Shown piece by piece: positions 1-9,099 of a stretch of DNA of 64,000 nucleotides. The position numbers and the translations under genes were made by a program. This stretch comes from GCA-2746605 sp963704835 (GTDB taxonomy: Bacteria > Bacteroidota > Ignavibacteria > Ignavibacteriales > Melioribacteraceae): contig CAVPHW010000020.1 of assembly GCA_963704835.1 (NCBI GenBank), positions 186,001 to 250,000 on the forward strand, in the 5' to 3' direction. A model generated the notes under the pieces. The model was given only the letters and a program-made list of their open reading frames with translations, was not told the origin of the DNA and ran no database searches. Every line of letters begins with the position of its first letter. The first letter of the stretch is position 1.

Positions 1-1
1 A

Positions 2-436
2 CAATCAACTTCTAATATTTTTGAAAATAATTCTGGAATGCAGCAGCCTGTTGAAGGAACCGTTGCAAGAGGATTTATTCCTTATGCTTTTAAAGGAAAA
101 CCTGATGAGGCTGGAGAGTTTCTTGTTAATCCTTTAATACCAAATGATAAAAATTTACAAATTGGTAAAACCAAGTTTAATACATACTGCAGCCCTTGCC
201 ATGGTTATTTAGGTGAAGGCGATAGTAGATTAAGAGGTAATTTCCCAAATCCGCCAAGTATACATTCAGAAAAAGTGAGAACTTGGTCCGATGGCAGAAT
301 TTATCATGTAATTGTAGAAGGGCAAAATGTAATGCCGTCTTATACGTCGCAGCTTTCTAGAGAAGAAAGGTGGGCGGTAGTAAATTATATGCGTGTTCTT
401 CAAAGGTCATTAAATGCTAAGGAGACTGATTTATAA
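2..436 (+). CDS. actE: Alternative complex III mono-haem cytochrome c subunit ActE (5' truncated by window)
   Basis: This is the C-terminal part of a periplasmic mono-haem cytochrome c. The reading frame is open from base 2, so the gene begins upstream; the ATG at base 38 is internal. The haem-attachment motif CSPCH is at bases 190-204 and the region before it (EGTVARG) is typical of ActE. In alternative complex III this subunit passes electrons from quinol oxidation towards the terminal oxidase. The stop overlaps the next start (TAATG), which supports co-translation with actF. Assignment rests on the motif, the length of the tail and the actF neighbour. Confidence 0.85.
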   Translation, partial: QSTSNIFENNSGMQQPVEGTVARGFIPYAFKGKPDEAGEFLVNPLIPNDKNLQIGKTKFNTYCSPCHGYLGEGDSRLRGNFPNPPSIHSEKVRTWSDGRIYHVIVEGQNVMPSYTSQLSREERWAVVNYMRVLQRSLNAKETDL

Positions 437-1629
437 TGAGTTCAGCCTTAAATCAAGAAATTGAATATATTAAAAAAGATTTGCCTCCGATTTTCAAGCA
501 AATTGCAATTGGGTTATCAGTTGTTGGTCTCATACTTATTGTGCTTGCTTATTTTACTGATGCAACCAGAAGTGCATTCAATAATGTTATTCTTTTAATG
601 TTCGTAACAAGTATCGGTTTGGGGTCTTTATTTTTAATCGCTATTGAAAATCTTAGCGGAGCCGTTTGGAGCACTCCATTTAGAAGAGTTGCAGAAATAC
701 TTGCATCTACACTTTTAATTGTGCCATTCTTAGCAATTCCAATTTATTTTAATCTTCATGATTTATATCATTGGACACATCTGGATGTTGTTTCAACTGA
801 TAAATTATTATCCCACAAAAGTGGCTATCTAAATGAAATGTTTTTTACTATAAGGATTATTGGCTATTTCGTTTTGTGGATTCTCTTTTATTGGTTGTTG
901 ACAAAGAATTCAAAAATGCAGGATATTACTAAAGATCAATCTTTAACAAAAAAGAATATCAAATTGTCAGCAATCTTCATTCCATTTTTTGCAATTACAA
1001 TTACATTTTCCTCAATTGATTGGATGATGAGTCTTGAGCCACATTGGTTTTCTACAATTTTTGGCGTTTACTATTTTTCCGGTACATTCTTAGCAGCTTT
1101 GTGTATGATAACCTTTTTTGTTGTTTATTTTCATGAAAAGGGTCTTTTCCCAAAGGGGATTGTTACCGATCATTATTATAGTTTTGGAGCATTAATATAT
1201 GGATTTGTTAACTTTTGGGCATATATTGCTTTCAGTCAATTCATGCTTATATGGTATGCAAACTTACCGGAAGAAACATTTTGGTACTTAAATAGAATTG
1301 AAGGTACTTGGTTAATATTTTCAATTATTTTCGTTTTTGTTCACTTTTTAATTCCATTTTTTGCATTGGTTTCCCAACCTGCTAAAACAAACGGAAGTAG
1401 ATTAAAATTTATGGCAATTTGGTTGCTTGTTGCTCATTTTTTTGATTTATACTTTCTTGTGATGCCAACTTTTAGTCCCGATGGATTTTTATTTGGGTGG
1501 ATTGAACTAGGCTTTATTCTATTTGGGTTTGGAATAGTGTTTCTAGTTTTTTCAATAAAAGCTAAAGGTGAAAATTTAATCCCAATTGGGGATCCGAAAA
1601 TTAAAAGGGGAATAGATTTTAGGCTTTAA
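436..1629 (+). CDS. actF: Alternative complex III quinone-binding membrane subunit ActF
   Basis: A 397-residue integral membrane protein with about ten hydrophobic segments. It is an NrfD/PsrC-like quinol-interacting subunit related to ActC. Recognisable family stretches are SSIDWMMSLEPHWFSTIFGVYYF and the GTWLIFSIIFVFVHFLIPFF helix. It helps oxidise menaquinol in the cytoplasmic membrane as part of alternative complex III, which replaces a bc1 complex. The start overlaps the actE stop by one base. A cytochrome c and a full haem-copper oxidase follow at once, so the whole chain from quinol to oxygen is encoded together. Confidence 0.88.
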   Translation: MSSALNQEIEYIKKDLPPIFKQIAIGLSVVGLILIVLAYFTDATRSAFNNVILLMFVTSIGLGSLFLIAIENLSGAVWSTPFRRVAEILASTLLIVPFLAIPIYFNLHDLYHWTHLDVVSTDKLLSHKSGYLNEMFFTIRIIGYFVLWILFYWLLTKNSKMQDITKDQSLTKKNIKLSAIFIPFFAITITFSSIDWMMSLEPHWFSTIFGVYYFSGTFLAALCMITFFVVYFHEKGLFPKGIVTDHYYSFGALIYGFVNFWAYIAFSQFMLIWYANLPEETFWYLNRIEGTWLIFSIIFVFVHFLIPFFALVSQPAKTNGSRLKFMAIWLLVAHFFDLYFLVMPTFSPDGFLFGWIELGFILFGFGIVFLVFSIKAKGENLIPIGDPKIKRGIDFRL

Positions 1630-1644
1630 TAAAAGAGATAATTT

Positions 1645-2577
1645 ATGAAAGAAAAGAACAGTTTTGAAACAGAGTTAGAATTTAAGTCATTACCCAAAAC
1701 GCCATCCAAATTGTTCTGGTTGGTATTCCCTTATTATACAGTTTTGTTTTTGGTTCTAGGAATCTACTTTGTTAAACATATAGATTATGCTTCACTTAAT
1801 ACTGTTCCTGCTATATTTACTGATTCACTAGTTATTACTGCTAATGTAGATGTAAAAAAAGGTAGTATTATGCCTGCTATTGATTTAAATATCATTTCTA
1901 ATCCAACGAGTGAATTAGTTTCAAAAGGAAAAGTTTTATATAATACTAATTGTACATCATGTCATGGCGAAGAAGGTAAAGGTGATGGTGTTGCTGCTGT
2001 TGCTCTTACTCCAAAACCAAGAAATTTAGTTCAAGTTGATGGTTGGACAAATGGTAGAACTTTTACAGATTTATATAACACTTTGCAGAAAGGTGTGCCA
2101 AATACTGGAATGATCGCTTATGAATTTATTCCTGTTTTGGATAGAATTGCAATAATACAGTATGTTAGAACTATGGCAGTCTTTCCAAATGTAGATGGCG
2201 AGGAAATTGCATTATTAGATCAAACATACTCTTTTACAAAGGGTGAAATTTCCCCAAACCAAATTACACTTGAGATGGCATCTACAAAAATTGCCGGTGA
2301 GAATGAAACAAAAAACTCGGATGTAAATTTATTTTTGGAGAAAGTTAATTTAAGTAATGAAAAAAATATTGTTGATTTATTTAATAAATATGTTTCGGAT
2401 AAAGAACAGGCAGCTTCCATTTTTAATAGAGATTTTGCAAAATTAAATAATGCTGAATTATTCATTAATAGATTAATCGTTTCTCCAGGGTCAAGTGGCT
2501 TTAAACCAAATGTTGTAGATCTATCAAAGGAGCAATTGGTTCAATTGTACAATGTTTTAGTAAAGGCTGCAAGCTAA
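1645..2577 (+). CDS. Membrane-anchored mono-haem cytochrome c
   Basis: A 310-residue protein with one N-terminal membrane anchor (about residues 24-44) and a cytochrome c domain with CTSCH at residues 103-107. A candidate methionine ligand lies near residue 155 (NTGMIAYEF). About 120 residues after the haem domain show no haem motif and are rich in N, E and K; I do not recognise that tail. It sits 15 bases after actF and before SCO and oxidase subunit I, so it probably carries electrons between alternative complex III and the oxidase. It could also be an additional haem subunit of either complex. Confidence 0.75.
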   Translation: MKEKNSFETELEFKSLPKTPSKLFWLVFPYYTVLFLVLGIYFVKHIDYASLNTVPAIFTDSLVITANVDVKKGSIMPAIDLNIISNPTSELVSKGKVLYNTNCTSCHGEEGKGDGVAAVALTPKPRNLVQVDGWTNGRTFTDLYNTLQKGVPNTGMIAYEFIPVLDRIAIIQYVRTMAVFPNVDGEEIALLDQTYSFTKGEISPNQITLEMASTKIAGENETKNSDVNLFLEKVNLSNEKNIVDLFNKYVSDKEQAASIFNRDFAKLNNAELFINRLIVSPGSSGFKPNVVDLSKEQLVQLYNVLVKAAS

Positions 2578-2608
2578 TTTTAATTCAATTATATTCCTTT
2601 TTTTTAAT

Positions 2609-3382
2609 ATGAGTTTATTTACTAAAAAATTTATTTATACAATTTCAATTTCTCTCTTTTTATGCTCTAATCTTTTAGCAAACGAAGAGCATATTGAAGT
2701 TGGAATTGATGAAAAATTAGGAACATATTTATCAGGTGATTTAATTTTTAAAAATTCTGAAGGTGTTCAAGTAAAGCTTAGCGAAGTAATCACAAAACCA
2801 ACATTACTTGCTTTTGTTTATTATGAATGTCCTGGGATTTGCAATACAACCCTAACAGAATTGGCTTGGGTTGTAGATAGAGTTGATTTAGTACCAGAGG
2901 AGGATTTTCAAGTATTAACGATAAGTATTGATCATGAAGAAAATGCGGAAATTGCAGCAGTCAAAAAAGTAGATTATCTAAATTCCTTACAAAGGAGATT
3001 TCCAAATACTGCCTGGACTTTTTTAGTAGGGGACTCAAATACAGTTAATAAAATTACCTCTGAGGCTGGTTTTTATTTTAAGAAAATTGGAGATGAATAT
3101 AGACATGCTGGGTCATTAATTTCTATTTCACCAGAGAGAAAAATATCTCGTTATATTTTTGGGACTCAGTATAATCAATTTGATGTTAAAATGGCTTTGC
3201 TTGATGCAAAAGCTGGAAAGACAAATCCGACTGTAGCAAAGTTATTGCAGTTTTGTTTTAGTTATGATCCAGAAGGAAGAAGCTATTCTTTGAATATAAC
3301 TAGAATTGTTGGTTCTGCAATGCTTTTAGGAGTTGGTATTTTCTTTTCCATTTTAGTCTTTAAAAAAAAGAAGAAGAATTAG
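2609..3382 (+). CDS. SCO1/SenC family copper chaperone
   Basis: A 257-residue exported thioredoxin-fold protein. It has an N-terminal signal (about 1-24), the copper-binding CPGIC motif (C74, C78), and the conserved distal histidine H166 in YRHAGS. A C-terminal membrane helix (about 231-251) is followed by a lysine-rich tail. SCO proteins deliver copper to the CuA centre of cytochrome oxidase subunit II. The gene lies directly before the oxidase genes, which fits that role. All three expected copper ligands are present, so it looks functional. Confidence 0.9.
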   Translation: MSLFTKKFIYTISISLFLCSNLLANEEHIEVGIDEKLGTYLSGDLIFKNSEGVQVKLSEVITKPTLLAFVYYECPGICNTTLTELAWVVDRVDLVPEEDFQVLTISIDHEENAEIAAVKKVDYLNSLQRRFPNTAWTFLVGDSNTVNKITSEAGFYFKKIGDEYRHAGSLISISPERKISRYIFGTQYNQFDVKMALLDAKAGKTNPTVAKLLQFCFSYDPEGRSYSLNITRIVGSAMLLGVGIFFSILVFKKKKKN

Positions 3383-3422
3383 TTATTCAATTTAAAAAAT
3401 TTGTACCATTTAGGAGATTTTA

Positions 3423-5084
3423 ATGGCAAATGAAAGTATTGCTATTGATGATAAATCATTTTTAGAAGAGGGAACTACAAAAAAAGCAACGGGAATTTCT
3501 TCGTGGTTGTTTAGTACTGATCATAAAAGAATTGGAATAATGTACTTAGTTGCTATTTCTGTTTTCTTTTTTGTAGGTGCTATTTTTGGCGTATTGATGC
3601 GTCTGGAGTTAATTGCACCTGGTAGAACTATAATGGATGCTCAGACTTATAATACTGTTTTTACACTTCATGGTATTATAATGATTTTTCTGTTTATAAT
3701 TCCTGGAATACCTGCTGTATTTGGAAATTTCTTTTTACCACTTCAACTTGGTGCCAAAGATGTTTCTTTCCCTAGATTAAACCTTTTGTCGTTCTGGATT
3801 TATATAATCGGCGCTGTTCTAGTGCTCATTTCGTTGTTTCTTGAAGGCGGACCAATTGATACCGGATGGACTTTCTATATGCCTTATGCAGTAAGAACTT
3901 CAACAAATGTATCTCTTGCTATTTTTGCTGCATTTGTTTTGGGTTTTTCTTCCATACTGACCGGGCTCAATTTTGTTACTACTGTGCACAGACTTAGAGC
4001 ACCAGGAATGACATATTTTAAAATGCCTTTATTTGTTTGGTCAACTTACGCAACTGCTTGGATCCAAATTATTGCAACACCGGTTATTGGAATAACAATT
4101 TTATTGGTAATACTTGAAAGGTATTTTGGTGTTGGAATATTTGATCCTGCTCTTGGTGGTGATCCAATTTTATTTCAACATATGTTCTGGATTTATTCTC
4201 ATCCAGCAGTTTACATTATGATTTTGCCAGCTATGGGAGTAGTTTCTGAAATTATCCCAACTTTTGCAAGAAGAACCATTTTTGGTTATAAAGCAATTGC
4301 AATGTCCAGTTTAGCTATTGCGTTTATTGGTTATTTGGTTTGGGCACATCACATGTTTACAAGCGGAATGAGTGATACCGCTGCAATTATTTTTTCATTT
4401 TTAACTTTTTTAGTTGCACTGCCTAGCGCAATTAAAGTATTCAATTGGGTTGCAACTCTTTATAAAGGTTCAATTGACCCTCAACCTCCGTTTTTATGGG
4501 TTATGAGTTTTATATTTCTATTTACAATAGGTGGATTAACTGGCCTTGTTCTTGGTGCGCTGGTAACAGATATCCACGTTCATGATACATACTTTGTAGT
4601 TGCCCATTTTCATTATGTAATGTTTGGTGGAACTGGGACAATATTTTTTGGAGCTCTGTATTATTGGTTCCCTAAAATGACTGGCAAAATGTATAATCTG
4701 AAACTCGCTAGATTTAATGCGGCTTTATTTTTCGTGGCTTTCAACACGCTGTATTTTCCAAAATTTATTTTAGGATATATGGGAATGCCAAGAAGATATT
4801 ATGATTACCTACCAGAATTTCACAATTTGCAAATTGTTTCAACAATTGGTTCTTGGTTAATGATTTTGGTGATTTGTTTAATAATTTACAATTTTGTTTC
4901 TGGACTTCTAAGCGGAGCTAAAGCTGAAGCTAATCCATGGGGAGGAGTAACTTTAGAGTGGCATATTTCTTCACCACCTCCATTAGAGAATTTTCATGAA
5001 ATTCCTAACGTGACACACGAACCTTATGATTTTAGTCAATTAAAAGCAATGAAATACGGATTTAAAGGAGATTCTCATGAGTAA
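3423..5084 (+). CDS. ctaD: Cytochrome c oxidase subunit I (A2-type haem-copper oxidase)
   Basis: The catalytic haem a/a3-CuB subunit, 553 residues with about twelve membrane helices. The metal-ligand histidines are recognisable: HGIIMIF (low-spin haem), YSHPAVY and HH (CuB), and HVHDTYFVVAHFHYVM (haem a3 and haem a). In the proton-channel helix the motif is YSHPAVY rather than HPEVY, so the glutamate of A1-type enzymes is missing and the tyrosine-serine of A2-type (Rhodothermus-like caa3) enzymes is there instead. A good ribosome-binding site (AGGAG) precedes the ATG. The 3' end overlaps subunit III by 8 bases. Confidence 0.95.
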   Translation: MANESIAIDDKSFLEEGTTKKATGISSWLFSTDHKRIGIMYLVAISVFFFVGAIFGVLMRLELIAPGRTIMDAQTYNTVFTLHGIIMIFLFIIPGIPAVFGNFFLPLQLGAKDVSFPRLNLLSFWIYIIGAVLVLISLFLEGGPIDTGWTFYMPYAVRTSTNVSLAIFAAFVLGFSSILTGLNFVTTVHRLRAPGMTYFKMPLFVWSTYATAWIQIIATPVIGITILLVILERYFGVGIFDPALGGDPILFQHMFWIYSHPAVYIMILPAMGVVSEIIPTFARRTIFGYKAIAMSSLAIAFIGYLVWAHHMFTSGMSDTAAIIFSFLTFLVALPSAIKVFNWVATLYKGSIDPQPPFLWVMSFIFLFTIGGLTGLVLGALVTDIHVHDTYFVVAHFHYVMFGGTGTIFFGALYYWFPKMTGKMYNLKLARFNAALFFVAFNTLYFPKFILGYMGMPRRYYDYLPEFHNLQIVSTIGSWLMILVICLIIYNFVSGLLSGAKAEANPWGGVTLEWHISSPPPLENFHEIPNVTHEPYDFSQLKAMKYGFKGDSHE

Positions 5085-5697
5085 TCCTAATGAATTGACT
5101 CACGCTCCTCATAGAGATGACGTTGGTGCAAAAATGGGCATGTGGCTTTTCTTGTTTACAGAACTGCTATTATTTGGAGGTCTTTTTTTAGTTTATGCAG
5201 TTTATAGACATGAATATATAGCTCAGTTTAGAGTTGCTGCAATGGAGCTGAATACTACAATTGGAGCTTTAAATACAGTAATTTTATTGACAAGTAGCTT
5301 AACAGTGGCTTTATCAATTGCAGCTTTGCAGAAAGGTAAAAAAATCTTATCAATTATGCTTTTGGTAATGACTAATATTTTAGCATTTGCATTTATGATA
5401 AATAAATATTTTGAATGGTCATCAAAAATACATCACGGAATTTTTCCTGGTAGTGATCATTTGCTAAGTCTTCCGGATGGACAAATTTTATTTTATGGTT
5501 TATACTATATTATGACCGGATTGCATGGGTTGCATGTAATCATTGGGTTAGTATTCTTATCAATTGTTTTAGGGTTTATAATAACCGGTTCTGTTAATAA
5601 GGATAGTTATGTAAAACTTGAAAATGCAGGATTATATTGGCATTTAGTTGATTTGATTTGGATATTCCTTTTCCCTTTATTCTATTTAATTCAGTAG
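5077..5697 (+). CDS. ctaE: Cytochrome c oxidase subunit III
   Basis: A 206-residue subunit III with about five membrane helices and the family motifs KMGMWLFLFTE near the N-terminus and GLHGLHVIIGL plus YWHLVDLIWIFLFPLFYL towards the C-terminus. It belongs to the short, five-helix form common in caa3 oxidases. The start lies inside the end of subunit I, which implies translational coupling. It stabilises the catalytic subunit in the cytoplasmic membrane. Confidence 0.93.
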   Translation: MSNPNELTHAPHRDDVGAKMGMWLFLFTELLLFGGLFLVYAVYRHEYIAQFRVAAMELNTTIGALNTVILLTSSLTVALSIAALQKGKKILSIMLLVMTNILAFAFMINKYFEWSSKIHHGIFPGSDHLLSLPDGQILFYGLYYIMTGLHGLHVIIGLVFLSIVLGFIITGSVNKDSYVKLENAGLYWHLVDLIWIFLFPLFYLIQ

Positions 5698-5706
5698 GAG
5701 AATTTA

Positions 5707-6012
5707 ATGCAGGATAATAATAATGCTCTAGTTGAGCATGAAGTTCATCATATTGGTTATAGCACTTATTTATTAGTTTGGGTAAGTCTACTAGCTTTTA
5801 CATCCGTAACTGTCGCTGTTGCTGGATTAGATTTGGGAGAGTACACATTATTTGTTGCATTATCCATCGCTGCAATTAAGTCAGCCTTAGTCATAAATAT
5901 TTTTATGCATATTAAGTTTGAAGATAAAATATTCAAAGTATTTTTAGCGATTAGTGCTTTTACTCTAATTGTAATTTTTAGTTTAACATTTTTTGATTAT
6001 TTCTATAGGTAG
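5707..6012 (+). CDS. ctaF: Cytochrome c oxidase subunit IV (caa3 type, small)
   Basis: A 101-residue protein with three predicted membrane helices and the SALVINIFMHIKFE stretch typical of the prokaryotic subunit IV (CtaF/CyoD-like) family. It has no catalytic residues and probably helps assemble the CuB site. It lies between subunits III and II with nine bases on each side, so it is certainly part of the oxidase operon. Confidence 0.87.
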   Translation: MQDNNNALVEHEVHHIGYSTYLLVWVSLLAFTSVTVAVAGLDLGEYTLFVALSIAAIKSALVINIFMHIKFEDKIFKVFLAISAFTLIVIFSLTFFDYFYR

Positions 6013-6020
6013 AGAACTTT

Positions 6021-6656
6021 ATGAATTCAAATCCAACATCATATGTTGAGTATGTTGATTCCACAATGATTTATATTTCTGTTATTTCACTCATTTTTCT
6101 TCTGGGAATAAGTGCAGTAATGGTATATTTTGTGTTTAAATATCATCGTAAAAAAGGAAATAAACCTGTTGATATTCATGGTAGTTTACTATTAGAAACA
6201 ATTTGGTTTGTTATTCCATTTTTATTGGTAATGTCTATGTTTTACTATGGTTTTATTGGCTATAAAGATTTCAGGGATATTCCTAAAGATGCATTAGAAA
6301 TAAATGTAACTGCCAGAATGTGGGATTGGGATTTTGTATATGAAAATGGGATGAATCTTGATACTTTGTACGTTCCAGTGAATAAATCTGTCAAATTAAA
6401 TTTAATTTCAAATGATGTGAATCATTCATTATACATACCTGCATTTAGGATTAAACAAGATGTTATTGGTGGAAAAGAACATTATTTGGTATTTAAAGCA
6501 GAAAATGAGGGAAGCTATAACATTGCTTGCGCCGAGTATTGCGGAGTTGATCATTCAGCGATGTACACAAAAGTTGTTGTTTTGCAAGAAGACAAATATA
6601 CCGAATGGTACAATTCGTTTAAGACAACTGAAGTTAAAAAGGATAGCACAAAATAA
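6021..6656 (+). CDS. ctaC: Cytochrome c oxidase subunit II (CuA)
   Basis: A 211-residue subunit II with two N-terminal membrane helices (about 17-40 and 58-80) and a periplasmic cupredoxin domain. CuA ligands are visible: the histidine of VNHSLYIP and the CAEYCGVDHSAM cluster (two Cys, His, Met, with the Glu between the cysteines). The aromatic stretch ARMWDWDF is the usual electron entry patch. There is no fused cytochrome c domain, unlike classical caa3 subunit II, so a separate cytochrome must donate electrons; the cytochromes at 1645 and 7617 are candidates. Subunit II is last in the order I-III-IV-II. Confidence 0.93.
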   Translation: MNSNPTSYVEYVDSTMIYISVISLIFLLGISAVMVYFVFKYHRKKGNKPVDIHGSLLLETIWFVIPFLLVMSMFYYGFIGYKDFRDIPKDALEINVTARMWDWDFVYENGMNLDTLYVPVNKSVKLNLISNDVNHSLYIPAFRIKQDVIGGKEHYLVFKAENEGSYNIACAEYCGVDHSAMYTKVVVLQEDKYTEWYNSFKTTEVKKDSTK

Positions 6657-6658
6657 TA

Positions 6659-7597
6659 ATGTCAATTTCTATTGCAAACATATCAGACAAAATTCATGAG
6701 AATGGCAAAACAGCAGATTCTTCAAAAAGTTATACTCAAAAATTTATTGAATTTAAAAACATATTATTAGTGCTTACAAAATTCAGAATCACTTTTTTTG
6801 TTACAATTACAACTTCTGTCGGGTTTTTGCTCCAAAGTGGAAGTGTAAATTTGGATCTTTTTGTTGTTTCGTTGGGAGTTTTGATTCTTGCTTCTGGAGC
6901 TTCTGCTTTGAATGAATACCAAGAAAGCTCTTCTGATTCTAAGATGGAACGGACAAAATCCAGACCGATCCCTATGGGGAAAATTTCAAGGAAAAATGCC
7001 CTTGCTGTTTCAATTGCGTTGATTATGATAGGCTCTTTAATTCTTTTATATAACGGAATTACGGTAGTAATATTAGGACTTTTTACTTTGATCTGGTATA
7101 ACGGTGTTTATACAATTTTGAAATCCAAAACTCCATATGCAATTTTACCAGGTGCTTTAGTCGGTGCACTTCCACCTATGATTGGTTGGGCAGCTGCCGG
7201 GGGGAATATTTTTGATAACCAAATATTAGCATTATCTGGATTTCTATTTATTTGGCAAATTCCGCATTTTTGGTTATTACTCTTAATGTATGACGATCAA
7301 TATAAAATGGCAGGTTTTCCAACTCTCTCAAAAGTTTTAACAAATGCGCAAATTGTTAAAATTACTTATACATGGATAATTTTTTTGGTTGTTTCTAGCT
7401 TGTTATTTGTTTTTGTTGATTTATCGAGCGGTTTTTTATCTAATTTAATTTTGACATTGTTTGGTATTTCAATACTGTTTGGTACTATAAAAGTGATTCG
7501 AGAGCAAAAAAAAGAAGTGTACAAAAAGAATTTTCTATTGATAAATCTTTATGTGTTATGTGTATTATTTTTAATCACAATTGAAAATTTAATCTAA
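6659..7597 (+). CDS. ctaB: Protohaem IX farnesyltransferase (haem O synthase)
   Basis: A 312-residue UbiA-family prenyltransferase with about eight to nine helices. The prenyl-diphosphate/Mg2+ motif is ALNEYQESSSDSKMERTKSR (an N-x3-D-x2-M-x-R-T-x-x-RP variant), and the second conserved part is FLFIWQIPHFWLLLLMYDDQYKMAGFP. It farnesylates haem b to haem O, the first step to the haem A needed by the oxidase just upstream. It starts two bases after the subunit II stop. The first 30 or so residues are a hydrophilic extension. Confidence 0.93.
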   Translation: MSISIANISDKIHENGKTADSSKSYTQKFIEFKNILLVLTKFRITFFVTITTSVGFLLQSGSVNLDLFVVSLGVLILASGASALNEYQESSSDSKMERTKSRPIPMGKISRKNALAVSIALIMIGSLILLYNGITVVILGLFTLIWYNGVYTILKSKTPYAILPGALVGALPPMIGWAAAGGNIFDNQILALSGFLFIWQIPHFWLLLLMYDDQYKMAGFPTLSKVLTNAQIVKITYTWIIFLVVSSLLFVFVDLSSGFLSNLILTLFGISILFGTIKVIREQKKEVYKKNFLLINLYVLCVLFLITIENLI

Positions 7598-7616
7598 AAT
7601 TTGGGAATAATTTTTA

Positions 7617-8960
7617 ATGGATATACTTAGCGAATTAGTTTTTCCACAGTCTGCAAACCATCTGTTGTTATTAAAATATTTGTTCTTTATAACTTCACTT
7701 ATTTTGCTTCCTTATTTAAGTGTATTAATTGGTACAACTTTATTTTCAATTATGCATTTCACCAAAGGCGACTAAGTTGGGAAATAGAAATTCTTTAATT
7801 TTTGCAAAAGAATTAATAGATCTTTTTACGGTTAATAAAGTTATGTCTATTGCTCTTGGAATTGTTCCTATATTAAGTTTAACATTTATACTTGCACAAC
7901 TTTTGTACAGCTCCAATTTTAGTTTTACTTCTGATCTTATGTTCACTTTGGCACTTTTTATCTCATCTTTAATTTTTATTTATATTTATAAGTATAGTTT
8001 TAGGCTAAAGAATGTTTTTAATTTGGTTAATGTACAAAACATTTCCAATAAAATGTAATTGAAGATTTTGAGGGACTTAGAAAAAGTAATGCTAAACTAT
8101 TATCTAAATCCGGTTTAATTGGTTTTTTACTATTACTATTTGTGGCCTACATCTTAGTGGGAGTATTTAAATTTGTTAGTTTTCCGGCAATTGAAAATAG
8201 TTTATTTGACTTAATATATTCTTCAAGTACTTTATTATATTTTTTGTTTTACTTGGCATTTTCAATTTCCTTAACTTCTGCTTCAATCCTTTATAAATAT
8301 TTTAAAAGTGATTCCAAGAAATACGATCAAGAATATTTAAATTTAGTTAAGAATTTTGCATTAAAGACCGGATTGATTTTTACTTTTGTTCAGCCATTAC
8401 TATTTGTTCTCTCCTTTTTAAGTTCTTCCAAATCAGCTCTAAGTTTTGAGGTTTTTATAATCGCTGCTATCACACTCTCTCTTATGTTAGTGATAAGCAT
8501 TATGTTTTACATAATGTATAAAGAATCAAAAATGAATCTTGGTGGATCCACAGTTTTAGTTATTCTAATTTTAGCTGCAACATTAATTCACCAAGATCAA
8601 TTAGCATTTGAAACAAATAATCAAGTAAGCATTTATGAACAAGGGAAGGCATATAATTTATTTACGACAAAAATAAAAGAGGATGCCGGTATTAATGAAA
8701 TAATTGTAATCAGTGGAGAAGATATTTATAATGGTAAGTGTATTGCTTGTCATAGATTCGATACAAAGTTAGTTGGACCTGCATACCAAGATGTTCTACC
8801 AAAATATGAAGGCAAAAGGGCTGATCTTATTGAGTTTATTCTCAATCCACGAAAAATAGATCCTGAATTTACTGCAATGCCAAATCAAGGCCTAAAACCT
8901 AAAGAAGCTGAAGCAATTGCAGATTATATTGTAAAAATGTACGAACTGAATAAAAAATAG
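7617..8960 (+). pseudogene. Polytopic membrane cytochrome c, interrupted by two frameshifts
   Basis: Three adjacent open frames read as one protein if two single-base indels are corrected. The first piece (7617-7775) begins MDILSELVFPQ. It continues in another frame at KLGNRNSL (one extra T near 7773) to about 8050. One missing A in the run at 8050-8053 then joins NISNK to NVIEDFEGLRK, which runs on to 8960. The joined product has about eight membrane helices and a C-terminal cytochrome c domain with CIACH (bases 8738-8752) and a likely Met ligand in AMPNQ. It follows the oxidase operon and may supply electrons to it. Homopolymer errors in the assembly are more likely than real decay. Confidence 0.72.
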
Positions 8961-8967
8961 TATTTTT

Positions 8968-8990
8968 CTCAGATTGACAAGCAATCTGAG
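8968..8990. repeat. REP-like hairpin 1 (8-bp stem)
   Basis: CTCAGATT and AATCTGAG form a perfect 8-bp stem around a 7-base loop, starting eight bases after the stop of the membrane cytochrome. No T-run follows on the + strand. It is nearly the same stem as the hairpin at 9040. It may end transcription, or be one half of a REP/BIME-like mobile repeat. Confidence 0.6.
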
Positions 8991-9039
8991 TTACATCTTC
9001 ATATCACAGCATGCGAACAAACTTAGCAGCACCTAGTAG

Positions 9040-9059
9040 CTCAGACTTTCCAGTCTGAG
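9040..9059. repeat. REP-like hairpin 2 (8-bp stem)
   Basis: CTCAGACT-TTCC-AGTCTGAG forms a perfect 8-bp stem with a 4-base loop. Seven of the eight stem positions match hairpin 1, with a balanced pair change (T:A to C:G), so the pair has kept its folding. It stands between the respiratory cluster and the toxin-antitoxin genes. Confidence 0.6.
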
Positions 9060-9099
9060 TAAAAATTAAACAATAGTAAGAGCTGAAATTTACAAAATA

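Noticed and set aside
6460..6699. Open frame overlapping the subunit II / ctaB junction
   Set aside because: It would cover the CuA motif of subunit II in another frame; no ribosome-binding site.
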